DNA of 56,271 nucleotides from Candidatus Thalassarchaeaceae archaeon (GTDB lineage: Archaea > Thermoplasmatota > Poseidoniia > Poseidoniales > Thalassarchaeaceae), in contig JAPYUP010000007.1 of NCBI GenBank assembly GCA_029940695.1, positions 1 to 56,271 of the forward strand, written 5' to 3'. The notes beneath the pieces were generated by a model, which worked only from the letters and a program-made list of their open reading frames with translations, did not search any database and was not told the origin of the DNA. This document shows, in pieces, positions 19,438-28,872 of the stretch. Positions within the stretch are counted from its first letter, which is position 1. Every line of letters starts with the position of its first letter. A program made the translations under genes and the position numbers.

Positions 19438-20195
19438 TCTCTCATCAGCATCTGGTCGGCGCTTCGGACCTCAGTGCTCGGATCGGCTTGTATGATTGCG
19501 TTCGACGCCCTGCTCAGAGCCCTCTCGACAGCGGGCGCATTCTTGTCTGATAGTGCCGACCGAGCCTCGTCCAGCGCCTGCTCGGCTGCGTCCAGCAGCT
19601 CTGTAGTGTCCACACTCACTCCCCTCAGACTGCGAACCGCGTCTTGGAGTTGAGTAATCTCCTCGTACATGCCCTCCTTGGCTAGGGAGACTAGGTCCTC
19701 CCAACTGGATGTGTGCGAGGACATGGTGCCCGCGGTTGCCTTCTCGAATGCTTTGACCCGTGACGCCTCCCACGGATTCCTGCCTAGCGTGGCCATGATG
19801 TCGTGCACGCACCTCGCACGCACAGGCAGAGCCCCCTCAATCACGATCTCGTTGAGGAAGCACCTAGCCAAGAGACCGAATCCCCAGTAGTGGCGACTTG
19901 AAATTATCATGGTCAGGTCGTTAGAGTGACAGAGCAGCTCCCAGCGCTGCTCGTCGTACCCCGGCTCTCGGGTGAACTTCGGGGACTCGTGAGTGCCCAT
20001 GGACCTGAGCGCCGCCTGAGCGACGTCGCCTAGGTAGACCTTCCCAGCCGCGTCCTTGGCCCCATCGACCTGAAGGAAGCCATCGCTGTCTATCGACATC
20101 CTGGGCTTTCCGTCCATGACTTGGGCGTAGAGGACGGAGCGTTGCGTATCGAGACCCACAGGACCGGCCTGCACTTCAACCTCAAGCTCGTTCAC
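19434..20195 (-). CDS. Hypothetical protein, 253 aa
   Basis: Long ORF convergent with Sec61beta, overlapping it by 4 bp; no family recognised. Confidence 0.65.
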   Translation of the reverse strand: MNELEVEVQAGPVGLDTQRSVLYAQVMDGKPRMSIDSDGFLQVDGAKDAAGKVYLGDVAQAALRSMGTHESPKFTREPGYDEQRWELLCHSNDLTMIISSRHYWGFGLLARCFLNEIVIEGALPVRARCVHDIMATLGRNPWEASRVKAFEKATAGTMSSHTSSWEDLVSLAKEGMYEEITQLQDAVRSLRGVSVDTTELLDAAEQALDEARSALSDKNAPAVERALSRASNAIIQADPSTEVRSADQMLMRD

Positions 20196-20274
20196 AGTCG
20201 ACTGTCCCAGCCAGCGTGGTTGAACGTTGCGCGTCGGTGGGAATCCCTAAGTCCCGCCTTCCGAACACCGAGCC

Positions 20275-20469
20275 ATGCCTCGGAGGAAGTACGGGCGCCT
20301 CCAGAAGGTCGTCGAGAGACCACCTCCAGACAACTGCAGCAGGTGCAGGGCGGGCAAGCATTGCCCTATCCCTGAGCACCCGGGATACGAGGAGGACGCC
20401 AATCGGACTTGGAAGGGCCCGGAGGCCGTCGACAAACGAATCAACAAGAAGAACCCGTCCCGAAGTTGA
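20275..20469 (+). CDS. Small Cys-containing basic hypothetical protein (64 aa)
   Basis: ORF filling the gap up to the convergent recombinase stop; CSRCRAGKHCP motif. Confidence 0.4.
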   Translation: MPRRKYGRLQKVVERPPPDNCSRCRAGKHCPIPEHPGYEEDANRTWKGPEAVDKRINKKNPSRS

Positions 20470-21582
20470 TTACTCGAGGATGCGGGGCGCAATCTCTGTT
20501 TCCCCGACCTGAGGCTCTGGGCGATTATCTGCGGGCTCTTCTGACAGAGTCGGGCTGCGTTGTGCCCTGTGATATATCTCCCTCAGGGTCTGATCACTAA
20601 TCTCAAGGTAGATTCGAGTGGTCGCGATGCTGGCATGACCAAGCAGGCGTTGGATGGTCACTAGATCAGCTCCCCGCTCCAACAGTCCAGTTGCGAAGGT
20701 GTGTCTGAGGGTGTGCGGGCTCAGTCGATTGCGCGGTATGTCCGCGGAGTCGGCGAGCCGATCCATCATTTTCTGAATCGAGCGGGGGTTGATGCGCCTA
20801 CCTCTGCTTGATAGGAACAAGGCCCTCAGGGCGGCATCGTCGCTCATCGACAGCCTAACGTCCCTGATTGGCTCCCAAGCCTCTATCACTTCAACCGTAG
20901 ACTCGGTGAACAGCACGGTGCGGTCCTTCTCGCCCTTGCCGCCGATTACGAGGGCCGACATGTCCTCGATGTCTATGTCATCGACGTCTAACCCGCACAG
21001 CTCGGAGACCCTTAATCCGGTGTCCAAGAGCAATGTGGAGATAGGGAAGGCCAAAGGGTCCTCTGACTCGCGAGAGGCCTGCCTGAGCCGCTGGAGCTCC
21101 CTCCTGCCAAGCGTCTTCGGCAGCGAACGGCTCCTCGACGGACGCTGAATCCAGTCTGGGATCGTATGGCCCAACCACTTGAGGAGGTGGGAAACGGCAG
21201 CGATCTTGGCATTAATCGTGGTGGGCTTCAGCTCGCCCAGCCCGTTCAACCAGGCATCCATTCTCCCGTTATTCGGATCCGCCCTTATGTGGAACGAACT
21301 GACTGAGATTTCTTGTACCTCGGGCCAGTCCGGCGACGGCTCCCCCGGCAGACGCGTGGTCGAGAAGTCGCGCACGGCGACACCGTAAGCCCTGATTGTG
21401 TGTCTGCTCTTCTTCTCGGCACGGAGTTGCTGCATCCAGCAGTCGTGCCAAGGGAGTTCCGCCAGCCGGTGCAACCTTGATGGCATCGAGTCATGGAACC
21501 CTATCTCATCAGCGCTGAACCTACGGCCGAACCTCCCCGCATCCATTCGATCTCCCGGTCCGTCTGTTCCATCCCGCTGCAA
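20470..21582 (-). CDS. Tyrosine recombinase, XerA/XerC-like
   Basis: Catalytic R in TGLRVSELCGLDVDDI, HTLRHTFATGLLERGADLVTIQRLLGHASIATTRIYLE (H-R-H-Y), N-terminal SAM-like domain. Confidence 0.92.
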   Translation of the reverse strand: MQRDGTDGPGDRMDAGRFGRRFSADEIGFHDSMPSRLHRLAELPWHDCWMQQLRAEKKSRHTIRAYGVAVRDFSTTRLPGEPSPDWPEVQEISVSSFHIRADPNNGRMDAWLNGLGELKPTTINAKIAAVSHLLKWLGHTIPDWIQRPSRSRSLPKTLGRRELQRLRQASRESEDPLAFPISTLLLDTGLRVSELCGLDVDDIDIEDMSALVIGGKGEKDRTVLFTESTVEVIEAWEPIRDVRLSMSDDAALRALFLSSRGRRINPRSIQKMMDRLADSADIPRNRLSPHTLRHTFATGLLERGADLVTIQRLLGHASIATTRIYLEISDQTLREIYHRAQRSPTLSEEPADNRPEPQVGETEIAPRILE

Positions 21583-21744
21583 AGCAACTCGCCTCCCGCC
21601 GCGAACGGCGTGTGCATCCCTGTCCTAATGGACGGGGGCAAGGAGGTGCCCCGGGACTTGAATGCTTCTCCAACCAAGACGCATGGGGGCGACGTTCGCA
21701 AGCGTTCCGTTCGACGCCAAATCAACTCAATAAGCGCTGGAGAA

Positions 21745-22710
21745 CTAGCCTGACTCGGTGTCGAGGCCATCGGAATGGCTCAGTGCATACTCTTCTTGAA
21801 CAGCCTCGAATCGGGCATTGAGGTGTTTGGCCACCTTGCCAGCCACGTTGACGCTGGTGGCGCCCTCGATACCCTCTAGCCCGGGACTCGAGTTGACCTC
21901 GAGAACCAGAGGCCCCCGCACGGACTCGAGCATGTCCACTCCTGCGAGGTCGAGTCCTAGTGTTTCAGCCGCTTGAACGGCAATCTCCCTTTGCCTCTGA
22001 GTGAGCTTGACTTCGTTGACCGAGCCGCCAAGGTGGAAGTTCGAGCGGAACTCGTTGCCGTGCGCCTTTCGACGCATCGAGGCGACGACCTCCCCACCAA
22101 CGACGAAGGCACGAATGTCCTGTCCGTGGGACTCCTCGATGTACTCCTGGACCAGCGGCCTCATCCCGCGCTCCAGCATTTGGTACACCAGTTGCCTAGC
22201 TTGCTGTTCGGAACGCACTAGGAACACCCCCGAGCCATGCGTCCCCTCCGTGGACTTGACTACGCAAGGGGTGCCGCCGACGCGACTCACCGCGCGCCCG
22301 GTGTCCTCCCAAGCGCCGACGTGGGCTGTGATGGGTACGGGAACGCGCCTCTCGGCCATCATCTGGCAAGCCATCAGCTTGTCCCGACTCCTGACGATGC
22401 CATAGCTGGAATTGAGGACAATGGCTCCGGTCTGCTCGAACTGACGTACTATGGCAACTCCTCTGCGGGTGATCGAGTAGCCGATTCTAGGTAGGATGGC
22501 CTCGCACTCGACCGGCCAACCCCCGTGAAAAATCCTGCCTCCCTTCTCGCCGACCACTATGGTGAGGGTCAGGGGATCTATGATCCGAACCGCCCACCCG
22601 ATCTTCTCGGCCTCGGTAGCGAGCCTCCTCGTGCTGTAGAGCTCGGGTCCCCGGGAGAGCACCACCAGTCGAGGTTCCATGAATTGCGCCGCCATGGGCC
22701 CACCCTTCAA
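21745..22710 (-). CDS. RimK-family ATP-grasp ligase
   Basis: ATP-grasp motifs (PCVVKSTEGTHGSGVFLV, VQEYIEESHGQDIRAFVVGGEVVASMRR, GVDMLESVRGPLVLEVNSSPGLEGIE). Confidence 0.9.
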   Translation of the reverse strand: MKGGPMAAQFMEPRLVVLSRGPELYSTRRLATEAEKIGWAVRIIDPLTLTIVVGEKGGRIFHGGWPVECEAILPRIGYSITRRGVAIVRQFEQTGAIVLNSSYGIVRSRDKLMACQMMAERRVPVPITAHVGAWEDTGRAVSRVGGTPCVVKSTEGTHGSGVFLVRSEQQARQLVYQMLERGMRPLVQEYIEESHGQDIRAFVVGGEVVASMRRKAHGNEFRSNFHLGGSVNEVKLTQRQREIAVQAAETLGLDLAGVDMLESVRGPLVLEVNSSPGLEGIEGATSVNVAGKVAKHLNARFEAVQEEYALSHSDGLDTESG

Positions 22711-22812
22711 CTCTTTGCCCCGAAAAAGCAGTCCTCGTTCACGAGTGCTGGCCTGCGTGCCCGTTACGCCGAAGGAGTTGAAAGCTGTGGCACGGGATTC
22801 CGCTCCGCTAGC

Positions 22813-24975
22813 ATGGCCGGAGACGATTCACTCGACCGCGACACCCTGTCGTCGATGACCGTCGTGGAGCTTCGGGAAATCTGCAAGGAGAAATCACTGT
22901 TAGTCTCGGGCAGAAAATCGGAGTTGGTCGACAGGATTCTGGGTGATTTTGTCACCGAGCCAGAGATTGGTTCACCCGAAGCGGCTGACGCCCTGATTAT
23001 GGACGAGGGCCCCGAGAAGGCGAGCGACCCAGATTCCCCCGAGGGAGCTTCCGAGCGGACAGAGCACGCTGAGGCCGTGGAACGACTGATTTCTAGGTTG
23101 GGTGGAGGGGATTCACCCGAGGAGACCGCGGACGAGGGCCCATGGTGGGAAGGCGAGGTAGTAGAGGCCGAGTTGGTCGAGACTGAGGAAGAGGCTACGA
23201 CCAAGACTACCGAGACAGCCACCCCCGCCGATACCTCCGAGGAGGATGCGGCCTCTTTGGTCATCACTATCCCAACCATCTCGTCCCTAGGCGAGCGGTG
23301 GCAGACACTCATGGCCGTCAGTATCATGCTGCTACTAGTCGGGGCACTGGTGACCCAGGTATTGCAGCAAAACGCCGGCTTCGCTGCCAGGCCCCTGCAC
23401 TACGGTGACCAGATGGACTTCTACGTCAGAGAGTCGACCATTGGCATCGAGGGGGACGAGATGCTGACCGTCATCCGGGACCCCGTAGGAGGCATCCTCG
23501 ACGAAGCCTGCGGGCAGTTGACGGCAGTCATGACCGGAACCGGTCAAGTTGCGATCCCCCACGGCAGTGAAGACGGTGCGTCACCGACCTCCGACAGTTT
23601 GGGGAGAGACGGCTTCCTAGCAGTGGAGAAGCGACTCTCTATGGACTTAGACATCGACTTCGAGGGCAGGACGTGGAGGGATTCGGGGGATTGCGGCAAC
23701 ATCGGTTGGACTCTATCCGACAACAAGTTGATTCTGGACTCGACTAGTTGGGTCGAGTTGGAAGACCGCGATTCGAAGCGCTCAGACTCCACGATGGCGT
23801 TCACGGACGTCGACTCCCACACCACCAACCTGCGAGCAGTGACCTACGGGTTCGATGGCTTCGGCGGTCTCGGCACGATTCTGCCCACGCTAGCCTTCCC
23901 GATGACACCCATAGAACTGCGCGCGTTCTTCGATGACGAGGTGCTGGAGGCCGGCGCCTCCTCCTCGGACATATCCAACTGGAACTCGGAGTGGACGTGG
24001 GAGGTCAAGCCGGAGATCTCCCACGAAACTCACGGCTTGGTGTACCCTATCGAGATGCAGCACGAGGACATCGGCCAGTGCTACGGACACGCGTACCTCA
24101 GCATCCTAGTCAAGCGTGACAGTCCGTGGCCAGTCGAGCAGGTGACCGACATCGTCCTCGACAAGGACCTGAGAACCAACGACTGTAACTTCCTCGTCAG
24201 CTCGTTGTCTGAAGAACTCCTCCCTGAGGGCAGGCTGACTGTCTCGATGACGATATCGAAGAACATGGGTTCGCTCGGAAGCGCGGAGATCGATTGGAGT
24301 AGGGACTACCTCAAGCCGATGGCGGGGGAGGATCAGCCAAGCTCCTCCACGGAGAAAAACTGGGTTGATGCTATGTGGGATGAGTCAGAGATTAGGCCCT
24401 TCGACCTCGAGGAGGCCATCGCGTGCCTGAAGGCCAACTACTCGACTAGTGACGCGGCGATGGCTATACTCGGTGGCGGCTATTTCTGGCAAGCCCAGTG
24501 GTCCCAGCCCACCGGAACCCCCGAGTGGAACCTGTCTTGGGTGGACGAAGATGACCGATCGGGTTGGCTCGTGCTGCGCTCGGCGGACTCTAGCGGATGC
24601 GACGTAGTAGGGCAGGGCTCGAACGACGACGGGGACGTCACTTGGAACCGTAATGCCATCCCGAGCACGCAGACGCTGGCTCTGCTGGAGGGCAGGATCC
24701 TCGACCCGGCCCGATACCCGGATCTGCAGGACGAGATCTCCACCGGCACGGGTGGCACCTGGCACCCCGACTCAGTGGTCGGGTACCGACTCTCGGTATC
24801 GGAGGAAATCCAGCTGTTCAGCTTGCTACCCGGTGACCTCGGTGACGGGAAGGTGACCATGACCGCCGGTAGAGACTGGAGCGATGGCGGAAGGGAGCAC
24901 TCGGCCGACCTCGCCATGGACGCGGAGACCGGCGAGATGGTGACTTGGTACCACGTCGACCGCCCTGCAGAATGA
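22813..24975 (+). CDS. SAP-domain protein with one central TM helix and a large extracytoplasmic domain
   Basis: N-terminal SAP motif LSSMTVVELREICKEKSLLVSGRKSELVDRILG; TM WQTLMAVSIMLLLVGALVTQVL; ~500-aa C-terminal region. In-frame ATG at 22813 preferred over the 22525 start, which overlaps rimK. Confidence 0.8.
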   Translation: MAGDDSLDRDTLSSMTVVELREICKEKSLLVSGRKSELVDRILGDFVTEPEIGSPEAADALIMDEGPEKASDPDSPEGASERTEHAEAVERLISRLGGGDSPEETADEGPWWEGEVVEAELVETEEEATTKTTETATPADTSEEDAASLVITIPTISSLGERWQTLMAVSIMLLLVGALVTQVLQQNAGFAARPLHYGDQMDFYVRESTIGIEGDEMLTVIRDPVGGILDEACGQLTAVMTGTGQVAIPHGSEDGASPTSDSLGRDGFLAVEKRLSMDLDIDFEGRTWRDSGDCGNIGWTLSDNKLILDSTSWVELEDRDSKRSDSTMAFTDVDSHTTNLRAVTYGFDGFGGLGTILPTLAFPMTPIELRAFFDDEVLEAGASSSDISNWNSEWTWEVKPEISHETHGLVYPIEMQHEDIGQCYGHAYLSILVKRDSPWPVEQVTDIVLDKDLRTNDCNFLVSSLSEELLPEGRLTVSMTISKNMGSLGSAEIDWSRDYLKPMAGEDQPSSSTEKNWVDAMWDESEIRPFDLEEAIACLKANYSTSDAAMAILGGGYFWQAQWSQPTGTPEWNLSWVDEDDRSGWLVLRSADSSGCDVVGQGSNDDGDVTWNRNAIPSTQTLALLEGRILDPARYPDLQDEISTGTGGTWHPDSVVGYRLSVSEEIQLFSLLPGDLGDGKVTMTAGRDWSDGGREHSADLAMDAETGEMVTWYHVDRPAE

Positions 24976-25045
24976 GTCGAAACCCGGCCCGGCCCATTCG
25001 GACAGAGCGTCATGTTCAACACCACTCCGAGCGCCGTGCGGCCTG

Positions 25046-25999
25046 ATGACATCGTCCGAGGACGGCGAAGCCCTGCCCGAGGTGAGGGCCGTACCGCTGG
25101 TCCTCGATGTGGAGTTCACCGAGATCGAGGACGAGACTCTAGCCCCTCCCCTCGATGCCGTCGACGAGATTAGCACGGCAAGGGCACGCCGGCCGATGGA
25201 GCTGCCGGCCTCGCTGCCTACGCCGCCCGGCAGGGCCCGCGTGGTCACAGTGACCAACCAGAAGGGCGGCGTTGGCAAGACCACCACTGTGATCAACGTC
25301 GCAGCCCAACTAGCTTTGAGGGGCCACAGGGTCCTCGTGGTCGACTCGGACTCGCAGGGCAACTGCGCTACCGGACTGGGGGTGGACAAGAGTAGGGTCA
25401 GGGCCACCACTAGGGACCTCATGCTCAGCCCTGAAACAGCTATCGACTCACGCCATGCCACGGCAGTAGATAACCTGCACATCATCGTGGGAGACAAGAG
25501 TCTAATCGGCATCGAGCAGGAGATGCTGAGGCAGCTTGGGCGCGAGAGGCGCATGAAGGAAGCGCTCGAGCCCCTTTTGCCTCATTACGACATCGTCCTG
25601 ATTGACACGCCGCCCTCCCTCGGCCTCGTGACAATCAACGCTCTGGTGGCCTCGGATGGCATCCTCATCCCGGTGCAGACGGAGTACTTCGCACTGGAAG
25701 GACTGGCCCTGCTCGCCGGTACCATCAGGGAGGTCAGGAGTCTGCTGAACAAGGATCTAGGTGTGGACGGCGTCATACTGACGATGCATGCGCAGACCCT
25801 GCTCAACCATCAGGTCGCTGGAGAGTTGCTGGAGACCTTCCCCGAACTGACGGTCAAGCCGGCTATCAGGAGGAACGTCAGGTTGGCGGAGGCACCCAGC
25901 CACGGCGTACCAATCCACCTACACGACCCATCGAGCGCGGGCGGTCAAGACTACCAGGCCATAGCAACTGTTCTAGAGCGCCGCTGGGGCCTCGAATAG
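25046..25999 (+). CDS. ParA/Soj-family ATPase
   Basis: Deviant Walker A TNQKGGVGKTTTVINVA, DSDSQGNCATGLG, IDTPPSLGLVTINAL. Confidence 0.93.
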   Translation: MTSSEDGEALPEVRAVPLVLDVEFTEIEDETLAPPLDAVDEISTARARRPMELPASLPTPPGRARVVTVTNQKGGVGKTTTVINVAAQLALRGHRVLVVDSDSQGNCATGLGVDKSRVRATTRDLMLSPETAIDSRHATAVDNLHIIVGDKSLIGIEQEMLRQLGRERRMKEALEPLLPHYDIVLIDTPPSLGLVTINALVASDGILIPVQTEYFALEGLALLAGTIREVRSLLNKDLGVDGVILTMHAQTLLNHQVAGELLETFPELTVKPAIRRNVRLAEAPSHGVPIHLHDPSSAGGQDYQAIATVLERRWGLE

Positions 26000-26000
26000 A

Positions 26001-26960
26001 ATGTCTGGGCGCGGTCTCGGCCGAGGTCTCGGCGAAGTCACCTCCGGGACAGATGGCCCTGACCTGTCCTCATTCGTGACCGAGGGTGGCATGCAGGACT
26101 CTCCCAGAGCCGCGGTCCTTTGGATGGTATTCGGCAGCTTCTGCTTCGGCTCGATGAATGCTCTAGTTAAGTGGACCAGCGTGCATGCCGACGTCTGGAT
26201 GATCATCATGGTGCGATCGGTGGTGATTGCCTTCGCCGTAGCGGCCTTCGCCGCGACGCGCGGGCTCAGCCTGAGGGTGAACAATCCGAGGACGATGCTG
26301 TTGCGCTGCACGGTCGGGCTGATTGCGATGATCCTGTACTTCACGGCCCTCGGCAGAATCCCGATAGGGCAGGCTGTCACCTTGCAGTACACCGGCCCAC
26401 TGTTCGTCGCCCTGCTCTCAGGCAGGGTGCTCGCAGAGAAGGTCTCCCCTGGCGTCGCCCTGCTCGTCATCACCGCGTTTGCAGGGATCGTGCTGATCGT
26501 TTCGCCGGACCTGCACAGCGTCGAGCCCGACGCACTGCTGGCGCTTGGATCCGGCTTCTTCGCAGCGTTCGCCTACATGTTCGTGCGTGAGCTGCGCAAG
26601 ACTGACTCACCGGCTTCGGTGGTATTCTGGTTCGCGGCGTTCTCAGTCGCCGGCAGCGTGGTGCAGGCCGCACCCGACCTGTTCTCGCTGGACCGTCAGA
26701 CGCTGGCCGCTTTGGTTGGGATAGGGATTGGCGCTGGAGGCGGCCAAGTCGGCATCACGATGGCCTACCAGAAGGCCAACGCGGCATGGGTCAGCGCGTT
26801 CTCGTACCTGACAGTCATCGTGGCGACATTCTATGGCTTCACGGTGTTCGGGGAGTCACTCAGCATGGCCGACTGGATAGGCGGCCTGCTGATAGTGGGC
26901 TCGGGCATCGCGCTTGTGTTCATGGTGCCCGCTGGGGACGAGAAGGCGAGTCATCACTAG
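26001..26960 (+). CDS. EamA/DMT-family transporter with a 30-aa ParB-N-like leader (MSGRGLGRGLGEVTSG...)
   Basis: Two EamA-like halves with about ten TM segments; leader in frame and 1 bp after the ParA stop. An internal ATG at 26091 could start the transporter proper. Confidence 0.85.
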   Translation: MSGRGLGRGLGEVTSGTDGPDLSSFVTEGGMQDSPRAAVLWMVFGSFCFGSMNALVKWTSVHADVWMIIMVRSVVIAFAVAAFAATRGLSLRVNNPRTMLLRCTVGLIAMILYFTALGRIPIGQAVTLQYTGPLFVALLSGRVLAEKVSPGVALLVITAFAGIVLIVSPDLHSVEPDALLALGSGFFAAFAYMFVRELRKTDSPASVVFWFAAFSVAGSVVQAAPDLFSLDRQTLAALVGIGIGAGGGQVGITMAYQKANAAWVSAFSYLTVIVATFYGFTVFGESLSMADWIGGLLIVGSGIALVFMVPAGDEKASHH

Positions 26961-27641
26961 TCACTCGAAAAACTTCGAGACCTCATCTAGACTTTTGCGC
27001 TTGAGGCCGGGAACCTTTGCATCCTCGGCTGGGTAGCCGACCGGCATCAGGAGCATGGCGTGCTCGTGGTCGGGCCGCCATAGGATTTCGCGCAGGAAGC
27101 CCATCGGCGAGGGCGTGTGGGTCAGCGTGGTCAGCCCCATATTGTGGACCGCCGCGATGAACAGGCCCGCGGCGATGCCGCACGACTCCTGCGCGTAGTA
27201 TGCCGGCGACATCTCGCCGCCGGGACGCTCTCTCTGAGAGTGTCTGAACAGAACCACAATCCATGGCGCGTCGGTGACGTGCTCCTTGACGTAGTCAGTT
27301 CCCAAGGGAGTCAGTACTTCCTCCCAGGCCTCCGGCATCCGCTCCTCGTAGAACTTCTTCTCCTCGACCTCGGCCGCTTCTCTGATTCGAGCCTTCAGCT
27401 CGGGGTTGGAGACGGCGACGAACGTCCATGGCTGCAGGTGCGCCCCGGAGGGCGCAGTGCTGGCCGTTTTCACAGCCAGTTCGATCAGGTCGCGCGACAC
27501 GTCACGCTTGGAGAAGTGCCGTGTCGTGCGACGTGCGCCCATTAGATCATGGAACCCTTGTGCACGCTCACGCATCTCGTCCTCTGGCAGTTCGTGGAAG
27601 ACGAGGGGGACGAAGCCCGGTTCGATGTCGCCTTCGCCCAT
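26961..27641 (-). CDS. Nitroreductase family protein
   Basis: RRTTRHFSKRDVSRDLIELAVKTASTAPSGAHLQPWTFVAV; AGLFIAAVHNMGLTTLTHTPSPMGF. Confidence 0.9.
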   Translation of the reverse strand: MGEGDIEPGFVPLVFHELPEDEMRERAQGFHDLMGARRTTRHFSKRDVSRDLIELAVKTASTAPSGAHLQPWTFVAVSNPELKARIREAAEVEEKKFYEERMPEAWEEVLTPLGTDYVKEHVTDAPWIVVLFRHSQRERPGGEMSPAYYAQESCGIAAGLFIAAVHNMGLTTLTHTPSPMGFLREILWRPDHEHAMLLMPVGYPAEDAKVPGLKRKSLDEVSKFFE

Positions 27642-27649
27642 GGGTCGGC

Positions 27650-28234
27650 TCAGTCACGTCGAGCCATGAACGCTGCCATCACCGTCGAGACAGCGGCTAG
27701 GGCGCCGCCGAATCCCGGCAGCCACCCCTTGTCTTCCTGTTCCCTATCGAGTAATTTGTCGGCGCACCCGCCGTCGAGGGCGTCGTCGCCGCCCCATAAT
27801 TCGTTGTCAATATCGTACCAGCAGGTCGACCAGACCTTCCATCCGAATCCAGTCTCCGGGACCGAGGAGGTGTTGCCGTCGGGCCATTCGAGCTCGATTC
27901 GCCAGTTGATGTAACTGGATTCTTCGTCCATGACGATGGATCCATTCCACAACCTGTTGTCCGAGTCGGGAGAAAGGGCGGTCGTCTCAGGTGCGTAGCA
28001 AACCCCGGAGTTGATGCAGATTTGGGTGGTCCAACTGACTTGGGTGCCGTTGGAGGCGGCACTGGCGTCGATCTCGACAGCTATGGCGAAGTCCTGGTTG
28101 GCGGCAGCGGCAGCGGCGGTTTCCACCGAAACCAGCGAAGTACCATCCAGAACGGTCGACTCGTTGGTCCCGCCCTCCGCCAAGACCGGGACCATCAGGA
28201 GCACGAGGATTGAGAGCACGACGAAATCCCGCAC
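27650..28234 (-). CDS. Secreted protein with PGF-type C-terminal sorting signal
   Basis: Signal peptide MRDFVVLSILVLLMVPVLA; C-terminus GWLPGFGGALAAVSTVMAAFMARRD. Confidence 0.75.
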   Translation of the reverse strand: MRDFVVLSILVLLMVPVLAEGGTNESTVLDGTSLVSVETAAAAAANQDFAIAVEIDASAASNGTQVSWTTQICINSGVCYAPETTALSPDSDNRLWNGSIVMDEESSYINWRIELEWPDGNTSSVPETGFGWKVWSTCWYDIDNELWGGDDALDGGCADKLLDREQEDKGWLPGFGGALAAVSTVMAAFMARRD

Positions 28235-28284
28235 ATCCGACCCTCAACAACGACCCTCATCAATTCTGGGTAGCGCTGTTGGCC

Positions 28285-28785
28285 TTAGACCTCGAGCCCC
28301 CACAGGTCGTCACCCACCCAGTGCAGGGTTTGGATTGCCTTCCCCTTGGTCATGCTCATCATCTCCTCGCCATTCACCAGAGCTATTCCCGCGGCTATTG
28401 GCTCGCCCGTGTTCTGGTCGCGAATCCAGACGAAGTCGCCCTCCGCCAGCGCCGGGTCAGCAATGTGGATCCCGGCCCCCATGCAGTCGGCCCCGTTCTC
28501 GAGGAACGGGATGGCGCCGTCGTCGACGACGACCCATGCGCGCTCGACCTGCCAGGTCTCTATGCCTCGCAAGGTCGGGTACCACGACCACTTTCCGCCC
28601 ACCTCAATCCTCATCGCCAGGGCCGCGCGCTCGATTAGGATTAGGTCGGTGCCCTGGTAGTGAGCCTGCTCGAGGAAGCCTGAGAGGTCGATGTCGCGCC
28701 CAATCCAAGATCCTAGGTCCTTGGCGACGTCGCGAATTTGCTTGAGCCTCACAGGGGTCCTTCGACGCAGGCGCTTGTCCACCAT
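28285..28785 (-). CDS. PUA-domain RNA-binding protein, MCT-1/archaeal type
   Basis: YPTLRGIETWQVERAWVVVDDGAIPFLENGADCMGAGIHIADPALAEGDFVWI...GKAIQTLHWVGDDLW. Confidence 0.8.
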   Translation of the reverse strand: MVDKRLRRRTPVRLKQIRDVAKDLGSWIGRDIDLSGFLEQAHYQGTDLILIERAALAMRIEVGGKWSWYPTLRGIETWQVERAWVVVDDGAIPFLENGADCMGAGIHIADPALAEGDFVWIRDQNTGEPIAAGIALVNGEEMMSMTKGKAIQTLHWVGDDLWGLEV

Positions 28786-28872
28786 ACTGCCCGGAAATCA
28801 GGCCCCCGCAAGAACATGGTGCCGCATCCGCCCGCCGAACAAGTTGAAGCCGCAGGCTCCCAGCGCGCGACG

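Noticed and set aside
20470-21582. Tyrosine recombinase as evidence of an integrated mobile element
   Set aside because: Looks like a housekeeping XerA/XerC-type recombinase; flanked by core genes, no adjacent tRNA, attachment-site repeats or phage genes seen.
22525-22812. N-terminal 96-aa extension of the SAP-domain ORF
   Set aside because: Overlaps the start of the divergent rimK gene and lacks protein-like features; ATG 22813 begins directly before the SAP domain.
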